A stretch of 64,000 nucleotides of DNA, taken from contig NZ_JAAEAH010000033.1 of assembly GCF_010998615.1 (NCBI RefSeq), positions 25,279 to 89,278 of the forward strand, given 5' to 3'. Each line of letters opens with the position of its first letter. Position 1 is the first letter of the stretch. The position numbers and the translations under genes were made by a program. Below, in pieces: positions 26,401 through 31,584 of the stretch. Under the pieces are notes generated by a model. It saw nothing but the letters and a program-made list of their open reading frames with translations. It searched no databases and was not told the origin of the DNA. This stretch comes from Myxococcus sp. CA023. Its GTDB lineage: Bacteria; Myxococcota; Myxococcia; Myxococcales; Myxococcaceae.

Positions 26401-28284
26401 TTCGGGCACGCCCGCGAGCACCTCCGCCAGCAAGGCCTCGTCCGTGCCCAGCGGAAGCACGAATGGCGCGCGGCTCTCCTCCAGGAGTCGGGCCAGCCGA
26501 GCCGCGGGGAGTTGCGCGTCCAGCGGAAGGTACGCGCCCCCCGCCTTGTGAATCGACATCAGCGCGCGCACGGTGGCTTCGCTGCGGCGCCCGAGCACGG
26601 CCACCACGGACTCCAGGCCGACACCCTGGGCCACCAACCGTCGCGCGGCGCGGTTGGTGTGGGCTTCCAGCTCCGCATACGTCCACCGAGCGCTGGAGGA
26701 CGCCAGGGCCACCTGGTCCGGCGTGCGCGCGGCCTGGGCGGAGAAGTGCTCGGGGAAGGCGGCTTCCAGCGGGAAGGGCCGGCGCGGCGGGTTCGAATCC
26801 GCCAGCACGCGGGCGCGCTCCGCATCAGGCAGCAGCGACAGCGCATCCACGCGCGTGTCCGGCGCGCGCAGCGCATGCGTGAGGAGCTGGAGATAGTGGC
26901 CCAGCATCCGTCGCACCGTGGCGGCCTCGAAGAGGTCGGTGCTGTAGCGGGCGAACAGCTCGAAGCCGGATGCGCTCTCGAAGAGCGTGACGTGCAGGTC
27001 GAACTCGCACGCGCCCGTGTCCATGGGGAGGTCGCGGGCCTCCGGGAAGGCGCCTGCCAGGGAATGCTCCACGCGGTACAGGTCGAACATCACCTGGAAC
27101 AGCGGGGAGTGGCTGAGGCTCCGCTCCACGCCCAGGGCCTGCACCAACCGCTCGAAAGGAAGGGCCTGGTGGCCCAGCGCATCCAGCGTGGTGGCGCGAA
27201 CCTGGTCGAGCAGCGCGGTGAAGGCATCCGCCGCGGTGACGCGCGTGCGCAGCACCACCGTGTTGACGAACAGGCCGACCAGCCCCTCCAGGGACGCGTG
27301 CGTGCGCCCGGAGACCGGCGTGCCGACGCAGAAGTCGTCCTGCCGCGAGTACCGGTACAGCAGCGCCGCGAAGGCCGCGTACAGCGTCATGAACGGCGAC
27401 ACCTGCCGTTCCCGGCTGAAGGCGCGCAGCGCTCCCGTGAGCGAGGAGGGGAGGGCGATGCGCTCCGTCAGCGCCCCCCGGTCCGACCGCCGGGCGGGCC
27501 GAGGCTTGTCGGTGGGCAGCTCCAACCCCTGCACGGCGCCTTCGAGCTGCCGCTTCCAGAAGGCAATCAGCTCCGGTTCATTCGCGGCGGCGTCGGGCGT
27601 GTGCTGCCAGGCGGCGGCATCCGCGTACTCCAGCGGGAGCGCCGTCAGCGCGGGGACTTCACCACGGGCGTGCGCGGCATGAAGCACACCCAGCTCGCGC
27701 ATCAACACGTTGATGGACGCGCCGTCGGTGACGAGGTGGTGGAACACCAGGACCAGCACCTGCCGCTGGCTGGAGAGGTTCAGCAGCCGGAAGCGGTACA
27801 GCGGCCCCTGCTCCAGGTCGAACGGCCGGGAGGCTTCTTCGCGCAGCCTGCGCGACAGCTGGGCCTCGCTCGCGCCCGTCGCATCCTCCACGTCGAGGAC
27901 GCGCTCGGGCAGGTCCAGGTAGCGCACCTGGGGACGGCCGCCCTCGGCGGGGAAGCGGGCTCGCAGCAGGGGATGGCGCGACAGCAGGGCTCGCAGCGCC
28001 GCGTCGAGCGCGCCTGCGTCCACCGGGGACTCCAGCATCGCGGCCCATGGCACCACGTAGGTCGCGGTGTCCGGGCGGAGCTGGTGCAGGAACCACATAC
28101 GCTCCTGCGCGGGCGACAGCACGTCGGTCGTCCCCGCCGGGCGGCGCGAGGGGCCCACCACGTTCCGTTGTGGCGAGGAGGGCGCGGCGCTCCCCGTGCT
28201 GGGGTTCTTGCGCTGCTCCAGCAACTTGCGCAGTTGCTCGCGCTTCGCAGCGGCGAGGGAGTCGGAGTCGGATCGCGAGGTCAT
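11470..28284 (-). CDS. Five-module non-ribosomal peptide synthetase, (C-A-T)x5-TE
   Basis: The protein has 5604 residues. Condensation motifs lie near 181 (HHLVTDG), 1241 (HHLVVDG), 2304 (HHLVSDA), 3344 (HHLAVDG) and 4408 (SHLVNDG). Adenylation loops (SGSTGxPKG) lie near 661, 1722, 2774, 3822 and 4884. Carrier serines lie near 1056, 2116, 3158, 4213 (GGHSL) and 5285 (GGDSI). The thioesterase GYSFGG lies near 5422. There are no epimerase or methyltransferase domains. Hand-aligned specificity residues are: A1 DIWEVGADV, A2 DIWELIADT, A3 DIEVVGTIN, A4 DLTKVGEVG, A5 DAESAGVIT. A4 fits Asn codes closely; the others I cannot assign. The first domain is C, so it accepts a starter, presumably from the A-KR-T protein; the charged N-terminus (1-30) may dock. 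It starts 28 bases after the barrel gene. Confidence 0.93.
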   Translation of the reverse strand: MTSRSDSDSLAAAKREQLRKLLEQRKNPSTGSAAPSSPQRNVVGPSRRPAGTTDVLSPAQERMWFLHQLRPDTATYVVPWAAMLESPVDAGALDAALRALLSRHPLLRARFPAEGGRPQVRYLDLPERVLDVEDATGASEAQLSRRLREEASRPFDLEQGPLYRFRLLNLSSQRQVLVLVFHHLVTDGASINVLMRELGVLHAAHARGEVPALTALPLEYADAAAWQHTPDAAANEPELIAFWKRQLEGAVQGLELPTDKPRPARRSDRGALTERIALPSSLTGALRAFSRERQVSPFMTLYAAFAALLYRYSRQDDFCVGTPVSGRTHASLEGLVGLFVNTVVLRTRVTAADAFTALLDQVRATTLDALGHQALPFERLVQALGVERSLSHSPLFQVMFDLYRVEHSLAGAFPEARDLPMDTGACEFDLHVTLFESASGFELFARYSTDLFEAATVRRMLGHYLQLLTHALRAPDTRVDALSLLPDAERARVLADSNPPRRPFPLEAAFPEHFSAQAARTPDQVALASSSARWTYAELEAHTNRAARRLVAQGVGLESVVAVLGRRSEATVRALMSIHKAGGAYLPLDAQLPAARLARLLEESRAPFVLPLGTDEALLAEVLAGVPEARRPRVLSLEGLESQSAERLSPRATPDSLAYVLFTSGSTGTPKGVMVDHRGMLNHLLGMREALGLDGYDVVAQIAALSFDISIWQMLGALPGGGTTYLIEDDVMRDPPRLADALEQGRATVMEMVPSVLQAILEGARPEQDFPDMRWVVLGGEPVPPALCRTWLERCPGCRMADAYGPTESSDVASLHFINEAPEGSFTPIGTPKANMEVYVLDDALQPVPVGVVGELYLGGLGVARGYVGHADLTAERFVPHPFSATPGARLYRSGDLGRWLPDGVLQFVSRADLQVKVRGMRIELGEVEAALASLPGVRSAAVTVQRRGPSDSWLAAWVVPASPDADVHSLQAALARLLPAFMLPSRWVLRAQLPLTSTGKLDRKALAALPLDEAPSLSEGGPPRGPLEELLAQLFCQVLGIERIEREASFFHLGGHSLSATRLVARVRHSLGVQLPLSSLFTSPSVAGLALEVASLQRDVSSLPPPTPSDSAPSLSQAQERLWFIHQLQPGSGAYHIPQAVELRGTVSADALDAAVRWLLERHPVLRTTVVPQQGQARVEVSSVPARVLQMEALRAAPEALQLRIQQESWRPFSLEQGPLYRFLLLDVGADRHVLLAVFHHLVVDGLSLDILLRELGEAYAAFQQGHAPTLAPVALHYADVASWQRSEPVHARDTAQLDYWKQRLSGTPGLLQLPTDKPRPAVLTHQGASTGTQALPAALTDTVQRACREHEATPFMVLYAAFAALLYRYSQQDDFCVGTPVSGRTHPSLEGVVGLLANTMPLRTQVDASTSFASLIAQVRSTTLDALSHQDVPFEQLVHALGVERSLSHSPLYQVMFDLHRVQGSLADAFAGLDARPVPVDIRASPFDLALSVIEQAGSFELFLRYSGELFEPETARRMLEHYQRLLTQALAEPHLPLSRLSLLSSDEQALVLRHARPAPLAFDLDTCLPERISAHARNTPERLALASADAQWTYAQLEALSLRAARTLRAQGVGHESVVAVLGRRSEATVRALLSLHKAGAAYLPLDAQLPAARLARLLLESRAPFVLPLGPVEAMLTEVLAEIPLEHRPRVLTLQNLDAESDAPLPSFTTPDSLAYVLFTSGSTGTPKGVMVDHRGMLNHLLGMQHSLQLGASDVLAQTAPLSFDISIWQMLGALAAGGTTSVVDDDVVREPARLTAALQQAGATTVELVPSLLQALLEEPGEAPLPALRQMLTIGEALPPSTCRAWFERHPGLPLVNAYGPAECADTATLWRMHAPPASASTPIGTPKANMEVYVLDDALQPLPPGVPGELYIGGTGVGRGYVGRADLTAERFIPHPFSTMPGARLYRTGDRGRWNADGTLGFLGRVDFQVKVRGMRIELGEVEAALASLPGVRSAAVTVQRRGPSDSWLAAWVVPASPDADVHSLQAALARLLPAFMLPSRWVLRAQLPLTSTGKLDRKALAALPLDEAPSLSEGGPPRGPLEELLAQLFCQVLGIERIEREASFFHLGGHSLSATRLVARVRHSLGVQLPLSSLFTSPSVAGLALEVASLQRDASSLPPPTPSDSAPSLSQAQERLWFIHQLQPDSGAHVVGQAAEWTGSVDVAALDAAARWLLERHPVLRTTVSSRQGQPQASVSPVPASVLQVEPLAPGADVQARQARRLTEEGNRPFDVEHGPLYRFLLLEAEQARHVLVVVFHHLVSDALSAGLLMRELGEAYAAFQQGHAPTLVPVALHYTNVAAWQRSDPVRARDMAQLDYWKQRLSDAPELLQLPSDKPRPAVLTHRGDNTGYHPLPSALSESLRALCRQQQVTPFMVLYAAFAALLYRYSQQDDFCVGTPVSGRTHPSLEGVVGLLANTVPLRTQVDASTSFASLLAQVRATTLDALSHQDVPFEQLVRAVGVERSPGHAPLVQVMFDLHRTELSAASGFHALGARRVPIETWTCEVDLFLTAIEVGEGFEVYFQYSTDLFEPGTVERLRNHYVQLLAHAVAAPRTSVGELPLLSATEREQVLQGFNATERPFDSEGTIVSLIEAQVARTPDAPAVVAPEGTLTFRELHARASRLAAHLCAAGAGPEAVVGLCLERSLDAVVSLVAIFISGAGCLPLEASHPPARRAALLRQARARLVVSRPGLFAGVEPGVPLVSPDVRGDVVAVPRPPRAEHLAYLLYTSGSTGEPKGVELTHRNVVHCFAAFDTYYATQPGDCWASSGSLSFDIHLEELLFSITRGARTVLREVGPLGLGRDILGHGITHVVITPSSLATALEEPGAAEAFRSLKVLVTGGEVLPDPLVRQLALTHTRLVNTYGPTETSINVAAEITLPDRPVRLGRPLDRCRLYVLDANGAPVPPGVPGELYIGGTCLGRGYRDRPDLTAERFIPDAFSGREGGRLYRTGDRVRWNGDGSLGFLGRTDFQVKVRGVRVELEEVEAALLRQPGVRQASVVVRGTQRDARLEAFLVLEGTAAGVESRLREGLSRALPEALVPSRFTVMTALPMTTSGKVDRKALAALPLPDIEPEAAPEARPRGAVEELLALLFCQVLGLPQVRREDDFFHIGGHSLAATRLVARVRQAFDVEFPLQAFFTEPTVAGLARELETRRDGAAPLPAPVPRPADAALVLSPTQERLWFVQQLHPGTSAYHLAEAVELDGPLDAAAMEDALRWLVTRHPVLRLAVPARDGLPAPVLCPVPPRVLEVEEAPSAAQWARDAVHASFDLARGPLYRFRLLRTAPEQHVLLLAFHHLAVDGLSLDVLVRELGEAYAAFHQRRTPTLPTPRLEHADIAAWLRTPPARERDEAQLTYWKQKLEGVPGLLRLTPDKPRPASPLLTGAITQGHALSADTVRALQSFCREHQATPYMVLLSAFSALLHRYSGQEDFCVGTPVSGRTHPALEGVVGLMLNTVALRTPVAPDASFTSLVAGVRATTLEALAHQDVPLDRVVQALGVERSAGHSPLFQVMFDLVRADRTLADAFPGLRARPLQPELLTSPFDLSLWVAESSTGYTLALRYGTELFEAATAQRLMGHYVRLLQHALEAPDTAVSALELLPASERVHLLRTWNDTGADFPREHTVHALFEAQAARAPDAPAVLHDGDVMTYGQLDARANQLARHLRRMGVRSQTLVGLCLRRSVDMVVAVLGVLKAGGAYVPMDASQPPARLSFLLDDTGAPVLVTEDAVADTLPVSQALVLCLDSEWERTAGRESDAPLEAVSSAEDLAYLIYTSGSTGRPKGVMVEHQGVVNYLHWARKAYAVDDGAGAPVHSSLAFDLTVTSLLLPLTAGRPVTLVPEEDGVEGLAAALRTGADFSLVKLTPAHLQMLAAQLSPEARTGRTRAFVIGGEALTSATVEPWRQHAPGTRLINEYGPTETVVGCCVHTVEADTPVEGAVPIGRPIANTRLYVLDAALRPVPAGIPGELYIGGAGVARGYWRRPELTAERFVPDPFSSVPGARMYRTGDRVRLRPSDVLEYLGRVDFQVKVRGHRVEPGEVEAALIELPGVAAAVVVLREDGTTGPRLVGYVTGHDAMPETEPLRASLAQRLPAHMVPSALVALARLPLTANGKVDREALPAPEAPVASDEDFVSPSTPTEHALAQLWEELLGVQRVGARDDFFELGGHSLLSVQLASRVRERLGVELPVATLFATPTLAALAARIDASPKVAERVESMPQTRPERIPASLVQERLWYAMQLPEAPPFVVVAALVLDGTLDVACLETALEAVLECNATLRTTFRLEHGAVFTREHPVTQPVLVQTDLSHLSAAEALDAARAIATRHDREPFAVDQGPLYRFELARLDASGTRHVLVASMSHLVNDGIGMGAFLEELAQAWAGTTAHARTTPLMPPAARTYADFALWQRSPEHLLEVDAAVASWKAALAHAPSVLDLPLDFPRRAPALNANMRPEPLSLSSEAMTALHALARREGVSPFTAVLALMQLWLHRLSAQPHVVVASPFSGRVLPGAERQVGYFANVLPLCTEVAGTSSFRALLRRAWDVVGHATANQEVPFKRIADAVQPDAPRTAPPLAQALLLLDSPASLSFNGLGTTYLDGESIFPAYDVVLHLIERPEGGTLGFLATDSALFTSATAQRMARAFEQLLTEAVRTPDAPLARLSLLSSKQRAQVLATLDGGPQDIPEGACIHTLFEAQVRRSPQAPAVAHGDSTWSYAELNARANALAARLLSRGMQPEERVGVVMEPSNQGMAALLGILKAGGTYVPLDAGWPEPRKRSVLTRSGVQRLWVDAEALEAHAGLVPDVEVPPQPAHIAEDLEPGPRHVAASQVAYIVFTSGSTGEPKGVMVEHRSVVNHNVALAARFGLRPGDRMLQFAPLSFDAAAEDLYPPLVVGATVVMRSGLVPAHVMTPYLEETDITLISLPPTYIEEWIRQMESHGQRVPARLRLLAPGGDVLKRETYEAWVRVGGGHAPWLNVYGPTECTITSATCDIPGADGLGTDATFPIGRPISRVRIHLLDEHLEPVLPGLPGRVYIGGAAPARGYLGAPDMTAERFIPDPFATEPGARMYHTGDLARMLPDGRLRFLGRADHQIKIRGFRVELAEIEACLRQFPGVEEAVVLARAGGSGQMQLQAFLQAPPKHVRADALREHVAARLPSYMVPAALVVLEALPINANGKVDRQALPDLSAQPAVAPAQETPGEHLETPFRTTLEMAMERLWREVLGRTDVSASDDFFQVGGDSILAMRLLSRLEEELSVPVPLATLFQYPVFRETADAVHELLAEGPPRSSVVSLSSKQTPKSAPPFFMFHPADGELHYYRNLTPLLEPGLRCYGVQAPETQSKHGHATFDARIAAYVRDIQEVQPHGPYRFAGYSFGGYPALGVAAALEAQGETVELLALVDALPAVEGPQGSAEDPVRSMAEEFGVLDAALEAELAPLDDAARWERVTALGRELGMLAPHSRAADLRRIWHVLGEVLVPQVVGWKVPSVRARVQLFTSAPSRALHGDTLGWERHLTREQLDVVPLPSSHFGTLQQPCVQELANHLLEVLKRQGG
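21804..22323. repeat. 520-base exact repeat, copy in module 2 of the NRPS
   Basis: This stretch encodes the C-terminal part of A2, all of T2 and the linker into C3. It is base-for-base identical to 24984-25503, exactly 3180 bases away. Divergence begins sharply on both sides, with nearby shorter matches outside the block. Confidence 0.95.
24984..25503. repeat. 520-base exact repeat, copy in module 1 of the NRPS
   Basis: This is the partner of the block at 21804-22323. It covers the C-terminal part of A1, T1 and the linker into C2. Identity at silent positions shows recent duplication or gene conversion rather than selection on protein sequence. Confidence 0.95.
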
Positions 28285-28312
28285 GAAGTCGGATTCCGGA
28301 AGGCCCGGTGGG

Positions 28313-30268
28313 CTAGATGCGAACGTAGAGGCTCACGCCCGCGCGGAAGACGCCCAGCCCCGAACCGGAAACGGTGGGGTCCGCGGGGAGGCTCTCGAAG
28401 CGGAACTCGCTGCCACGTTCGCCGTAGGGCACCTCGACGAAGGTCTGGACGAAGATGTCCCGGATGTCGAAGGGCGAGGAGTTGAAGGCCAGCCGTGACA
28501 GGTACGACGCATCCTGCACGTTGGCGATGGTGGTGAAGATGAGCGACATCTGGGACACGCCGCGCCGGCCGATGTTGACCTGCCCCAGGGCGTAGTAGCG
28601 GCCATGGAAGAGCGGCCGGAAGTCCCCCTGCGAACTCAGCCAGGGCAGGAAGGCGCGGTCGTCGTAGCCCAGCGGGTTGTGGAAGCCCTCCACCCGGATG
28701 ACGGCGCGGTAGAGCTCGGCGAAGTTGAACGTGGCCGAAACGCCCGCGCTGACCAGCAGCTTGCGTCCCTCCAGCGTGCGCTCCACGAAGCTGTCGCCAT
28801 CGCGGGCCCAGAGCCGCGTGTTGCCGTCGCCCACCCAGGCCACCTCGGCGTTGAAGTCCAGCAGGCCCAGCGCCATCGTCGCGTCCAGGCCGTACCGGGG
28901 CCGGCGCGACTGGTCGAACACCGCCGTCGCGGCGATTTCGCCCGTGCCCACCGCCATCTCCGCGCGCACGCCACCGCCGTAGCGCACCCGCCGGAGGTCC
29001 TCGCTGACGTCCTCCACGTTGGCGGTACCCAGGAGCGACAGGTTGGCGGCCATGGCCTCCCACGGCACCGTGAGGCGGACCATGTCGACGCCCGTGCGCA
29101 GGTCGAAGATGTTGAGCGGATCCGGGTTGGGCGCCTGCAGGAAGTCGGTCGGGTTCCAGATTTGCGAGCTGCCCCAGCGAATCTCCTGGCGCCCGGCGGT
29201 GACGAACAGCCGCTGGGCGACGTCGAACTTCAGCCACATCTGGCCCAGCACGGCGGCGGGTCCGTTCGCCTCCGTGGACAGCGGGTCATACGCCAGCCGC
29301 CCCATCATGAAGCCGCGCACGTGCTTCGACGGCGTCGCGTCCAGGTAGATGTCCGCGAGCGCGGGCAGGACGGGCTGGTACGACGTCTTCCCCTGGGAGC
29401 GCAGCCCCGTCAGCTCCGCTCGCTGGAAGTAGATGCCGCCCACCGCGAGCACGTCCTGCTGACGCTCCTGCGCCGTCTCATGCCAGGGGTCCGCGGCCTC
29501 GCCCTCCGGGCCCTGCCAGCCCTCCACGATGGCGCCCGATGTACCGGCCGGCCGAGGCGCGGGAGCGGGAGCGGGAGCGTCCAGCAGGTCCTCGAAACCG
29601 TCAGGCGCACCGGCCCCGCTCGGGTCCACGGCGGCGGTGGCGAGCCCGGAGGCGGAGTCCGTGTCGGGCGGCAGCGTCCCCGTGGCGGGCGCCGCCCTCG
29701 GGACATCGAGCGCCGCCGCCGCGGCCGGCACGGTGGTGCCTTCACTCCCGGCCGAAGCCATGGAGCCGCGTGCCGGGGGCGGGCTCGCGGAGGCCAGGGG
29801 CTCGGTGTAGCGCATCGACTTCACGCGCCGCTGCTTGTCGAGGAGCACGCTCAGCCCGCGCGCGCGGTAGTGCCACCAGCGCTGGCGCGCGGGCGCGGCT
29901 TCCTCCTCGTGACAGTCCGGGCTGCCCTCGGATGCCTTCGCCGCGCCACACGCGGGGCCGTACAGCGCGACGAGCCCCGCCTGCGTCGGCGGCTTCGTGG
30001 GCACCACCTCGATGCGGCGCAGCACGCCCTGCCGGGCGTCGAAGTGGAAGCGCGTGCTCCGCGTGCCTCCCGGCGCGGCCTTGCGCTGGTACGTCAGCAC
30101 CACCGCGCCGTCCTCGTGGACCTGCCGGGTGGGCGGGCCAAACGAGAGCAGGACCTGCTGGAGCGTCGTCGTGCCCGGCTCCGTACCGTTCCAGGGCTCG
30201 GCGGACGCGGCAAGACTCCAGAGCAGGATGGCCGCGGCCAGGGCTCGAACGGGCAAGGGGGGCATCAT
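28313..30268 (-). CDS. Putative outer-membrane beta-barrel protein, first gene of the NRPS operon
   Basis: The longest reading begins with TTG at 30301; I prefer the ATG at 30268, which places a standard signal peptide (about 1-25, ending AASAEP) at the N-terminus and gives 651 residues. A globular N-terminal region is followed by a Pro/Ala-rich linker (about 165-260). The C-terminal 400 residues alternate polar and apolar residues in strand-like runs and end in a short aromatic/arginine strand, as in porin-like barrels. The segment WGSSQIWNPTDFLQ resembles those in uncharacterised barrel proteins linked to LolA-like/MacB clusters. The synthetase starts 28 bases downstream, so the two are probably co-transcribed. 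I infer a role in export or anchoring of the peptide. No family name is certain. Confidence 0.7.
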   Translation of the reverse strand: MMPPLPVRALAAAILLWSLAASAEPWNGTEPGTTTLQQVLLSFGPPTRQVHEDGAVVLTYQRKAAPGGTRSTRFHFDARQGVLRRIEVVPTKPPTQAGLVALYGPACGAAKASEGSPDCHEEEAAPARQRWWHYRARGLSVLLDKQRRVKSMRYTEPLASASPPPARGSMASAGSEGTTVPAAAAALDVPRAAPATGTLPPDTDSASGLATAAVDPSGAGAPDGFEDLLDAPAPAPAPRPAGTSGAIVEGWQGPEGEAADPWHETAQERQQDVLAVGGIYFQRAELTGLRSQGKTSYQPVLPALADIYLDATPSKHVRGFMMGRLAYDPLSTEANGPAAVLGQMWLKFDVAQRLFVTAGRQEIRWGSSQIWNPTDFLQAPNPDPLNIFDLRTGVDMVRLTVPWEAMAANLSLLGTANVEDVSEDLRRVRYGGGVRAEMAVGTGEIAATAVFDQSRRPRYGLDATMALGLLDFNAEVAWVGDGNTRLWARDGDSFVERTLEGRKLLVSAGVSATFNFAELYRAVIRVEGFHNPLGYDDRAFLPWLSSQGDFRPLFHGRYYALGQVNIGRRGVSQMSLIFTTIANVQDASYLSRLAFNSSPFDIRDIFVQTFVEVPYGERGSEFRFESLPADPTVSGSGLGVFRAGVSLYVRI

Positions 30269-30299
30269 CACAGGGGCCCCCAGAGCGTATACGAGTCTC

Positions 30300-30380
30300 A
30301 ATCAGCGATACATATGTCGAAAAATTCTTAAGAAAAGGGACTCCGGATTGACAGGCCCCCCAGACAGCCGGACACAATCG
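30300..30380. promoter_or_regulatory. AT-rich divergent promoter region between NRPS operon and peptide/Rieske operon
   Basis: The 141-base gap 30269-30409 separates two divergent operons. It holds an AT-rich core with a 10-base palindrome TTCTTAAGAA (30325-30334), unusual in this GC-rich DNA. On the plus strand TTGACA (30348-30353) stands 19 bases ahead of CACAAT (30373-30378), a passable sigma-70 pair for the 56-codon gene. A shared regulator of both operons is possible. Confidence 0.45.
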
Positions 30381-30409
30381 CGCCCCCACCCCCCGATTCA
30401 GGAGGCCTC

Positions 30410-30580
30410 ATGGCTTCGGAAGAGACCCTGTCCGCAGCGCCCGCCCACTCCGAGCCCGCCACTTCCGAGGCGGCGCACAACGAGGCCTCCGCCGCGCCCG
30501 AGAAGCTGGATGAGATCGAGGAGATCGACTTCCTGCTCGAGGAGATCGAGAGCAAGATTGCTCCGCTCGCGCTGGCGTAA
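30410..30580 (+). CDS. 56-residue acidic peptide, candidate precursor or small subunit
   Basis: AGGAGG (30400-30405) sits 4 bases before this ATG, one of the best ribosome sites in the window. The peptide has an Ala/Ser/Glu/Pro-rich first half and then a strongly acidic, amphipathic stretch, EKLDEIEEIDFLLEEIE, ending SKIAPLALA. It contains no Cys and no signal peptide. The Rieske gene starts 5 bases after its stop, so the two are coupled. A leader-like acidic helix with a short hydrophobic tail, followed by a redox enzyme and a TldD/TldE pair, suggests a RiPP precursor. A small partner protein of the oxygenase is the main alternative. I know no matching family. Confidence 0.7.
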   Translation: MASEETLSAAPAHSEPATSEAAHNEASAAPEKLDEIEEIDFLLEEIESKIAPLALA

Positions 30581-30585
30581 GGGTC

Positions 30586-31584
30586 GTGCGTTCCTACGTT
30601 GACGCATTCTCCCCGTACTGGCACCCGGTCGCTTTCTCGAGCGAGCTGACGGCCGTTCCACTCCCCGTGCAGTTGCTGGAGACGGAGCTGGTGCTGTGGC
30701 GGACGGGCTCGGGCGTGGCCGTGACGCACCGGCGATGTTCACACCGGGGCGCCGACCTCAGCCTGGGCGTCGTCACCCCGGAGGGGCTGCGCTGCGGCTT
30801 CCATGGCTGGACCTACGGCACGGACGGACGCTGTGTGCGGGTGCCGTCACAGCCCGCCGCGCCCATTCCCGCCCGGGCACGCGTCTCCGCCTTCCAGGCC
30901 ACGGAGCGGTACGGCCTCGTCTGGGTCTGCCTGTCCCCGGAGCCCGCCGCGCCGCTGCCGGAGTGGCCGGAGCTGGAAGACGGTGCCCTGGCCACCGTGC
31001 CCCTGCCGGTGCTGGATTGGGACGTCGCCGCGGGCCGGATGATCGAGGTCGTCCTGGATGTGGCGCACCTGTCCTTCGTGCACGAAGGCACCTTCGGCAA
31101 CCCGGAGCAGCCGGAAGTGCCTCCCTATGAAGTGGAGCGGCGCGCCACCGGCGTCGGCGCGCGCATCGTCTATCCGGCGCTGGCTCCGGCGACGGATGGC
31201 ATGCCGCCCCGGGTGGATCGCACCACGCTCACCTACGACGTGACGCTGCCCTTCGCCGCGAAGCTGGCCTTCAAGCCGACGCTCTTCTACGTCCACACCG
31301 TCTACGCCATCGCCTCTCCGCTCTCCGAGGAGAAGATGCGGTGCTTCTACTTCGCCTCGTACCACCCCCGGCTGCGCAATCACTTCCCGGAGATGTTCGT
31401 GAAGAGTGAGCTGGCCATCCTGGAGCAGGACCGGCGCACGCTGGAGGGCGTGCGTCCCCGGGCCCAGCCCCTGGACTTCGCCAGCGAGGTCCACACGCAC
31501 GCGGACCGCCTGCCCATCGAATACCGCCGGGGTGTCATCGCCCTGCGGCTGGGCAAGCCCGTGGACGGACCCGCCCCGGAATGA
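30586..31584 (+). CDS. Rieske [2Fe-2S] non-haem iron oxygenase
   Basis: The protein has 332 residues from a GTG start 5 bases behind the small peptide gene. The Rieske cluster ligands are CSHRG near 46-50 and CGFHGW near 66-71. The mononuclear iron site is DVAHLSFVHEG, with His and His spaced as in phenylpropionate/vanillate-type oxygenases, and an Asp in the later ILEQDRR segment. It should be cytoplasmic, as no signal peptide is present. Such enzymes hydroxylate, demethylate or cyclise their substrates using electrons from a reductase, which is not encoded here. The substrate is unknown; the upstream peptide is a candidate. Its last 4 bases overlap the next gene's start. Confidence 0.88.
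   Translation: MRSYVDAFSPYWHPVAFSSELTAVPLPVQLLETELVLWRTGSGVAVTHRRCSHRGADLSLGVVTPEGLRCGFHGWTYGTDGRCVRVPSQPAAPIPARARVSAFQATERYGLVWVCLSPEPAAPLPEWPELEDGALATVPLPVLDWDVAAGRMIEVVLDVAHLSFVHEGTFGNPEQPEVPPYEVERRATGVGARIVYPALAPATDGMPPRVDRTTLTYDVTLPFAAKLAFKPTLFYVHTVYAIASPLSEEKMRCFYFASYHPRLRNHFPEMFVKSELAILEQDRRTLEGVRPRAQPLDFASEVHTHADRLPIEYRRGVIALRLGKPVDGPAPE

Noticed and set aside
22720..28485. 1921-codon plus-strand open frame opposite the NRPS
   Set aside because: Long antisense frames are expected at this GC content; the product is Arg/His/Gln/Gly-rich and repeats as the NRPS modules repeat.
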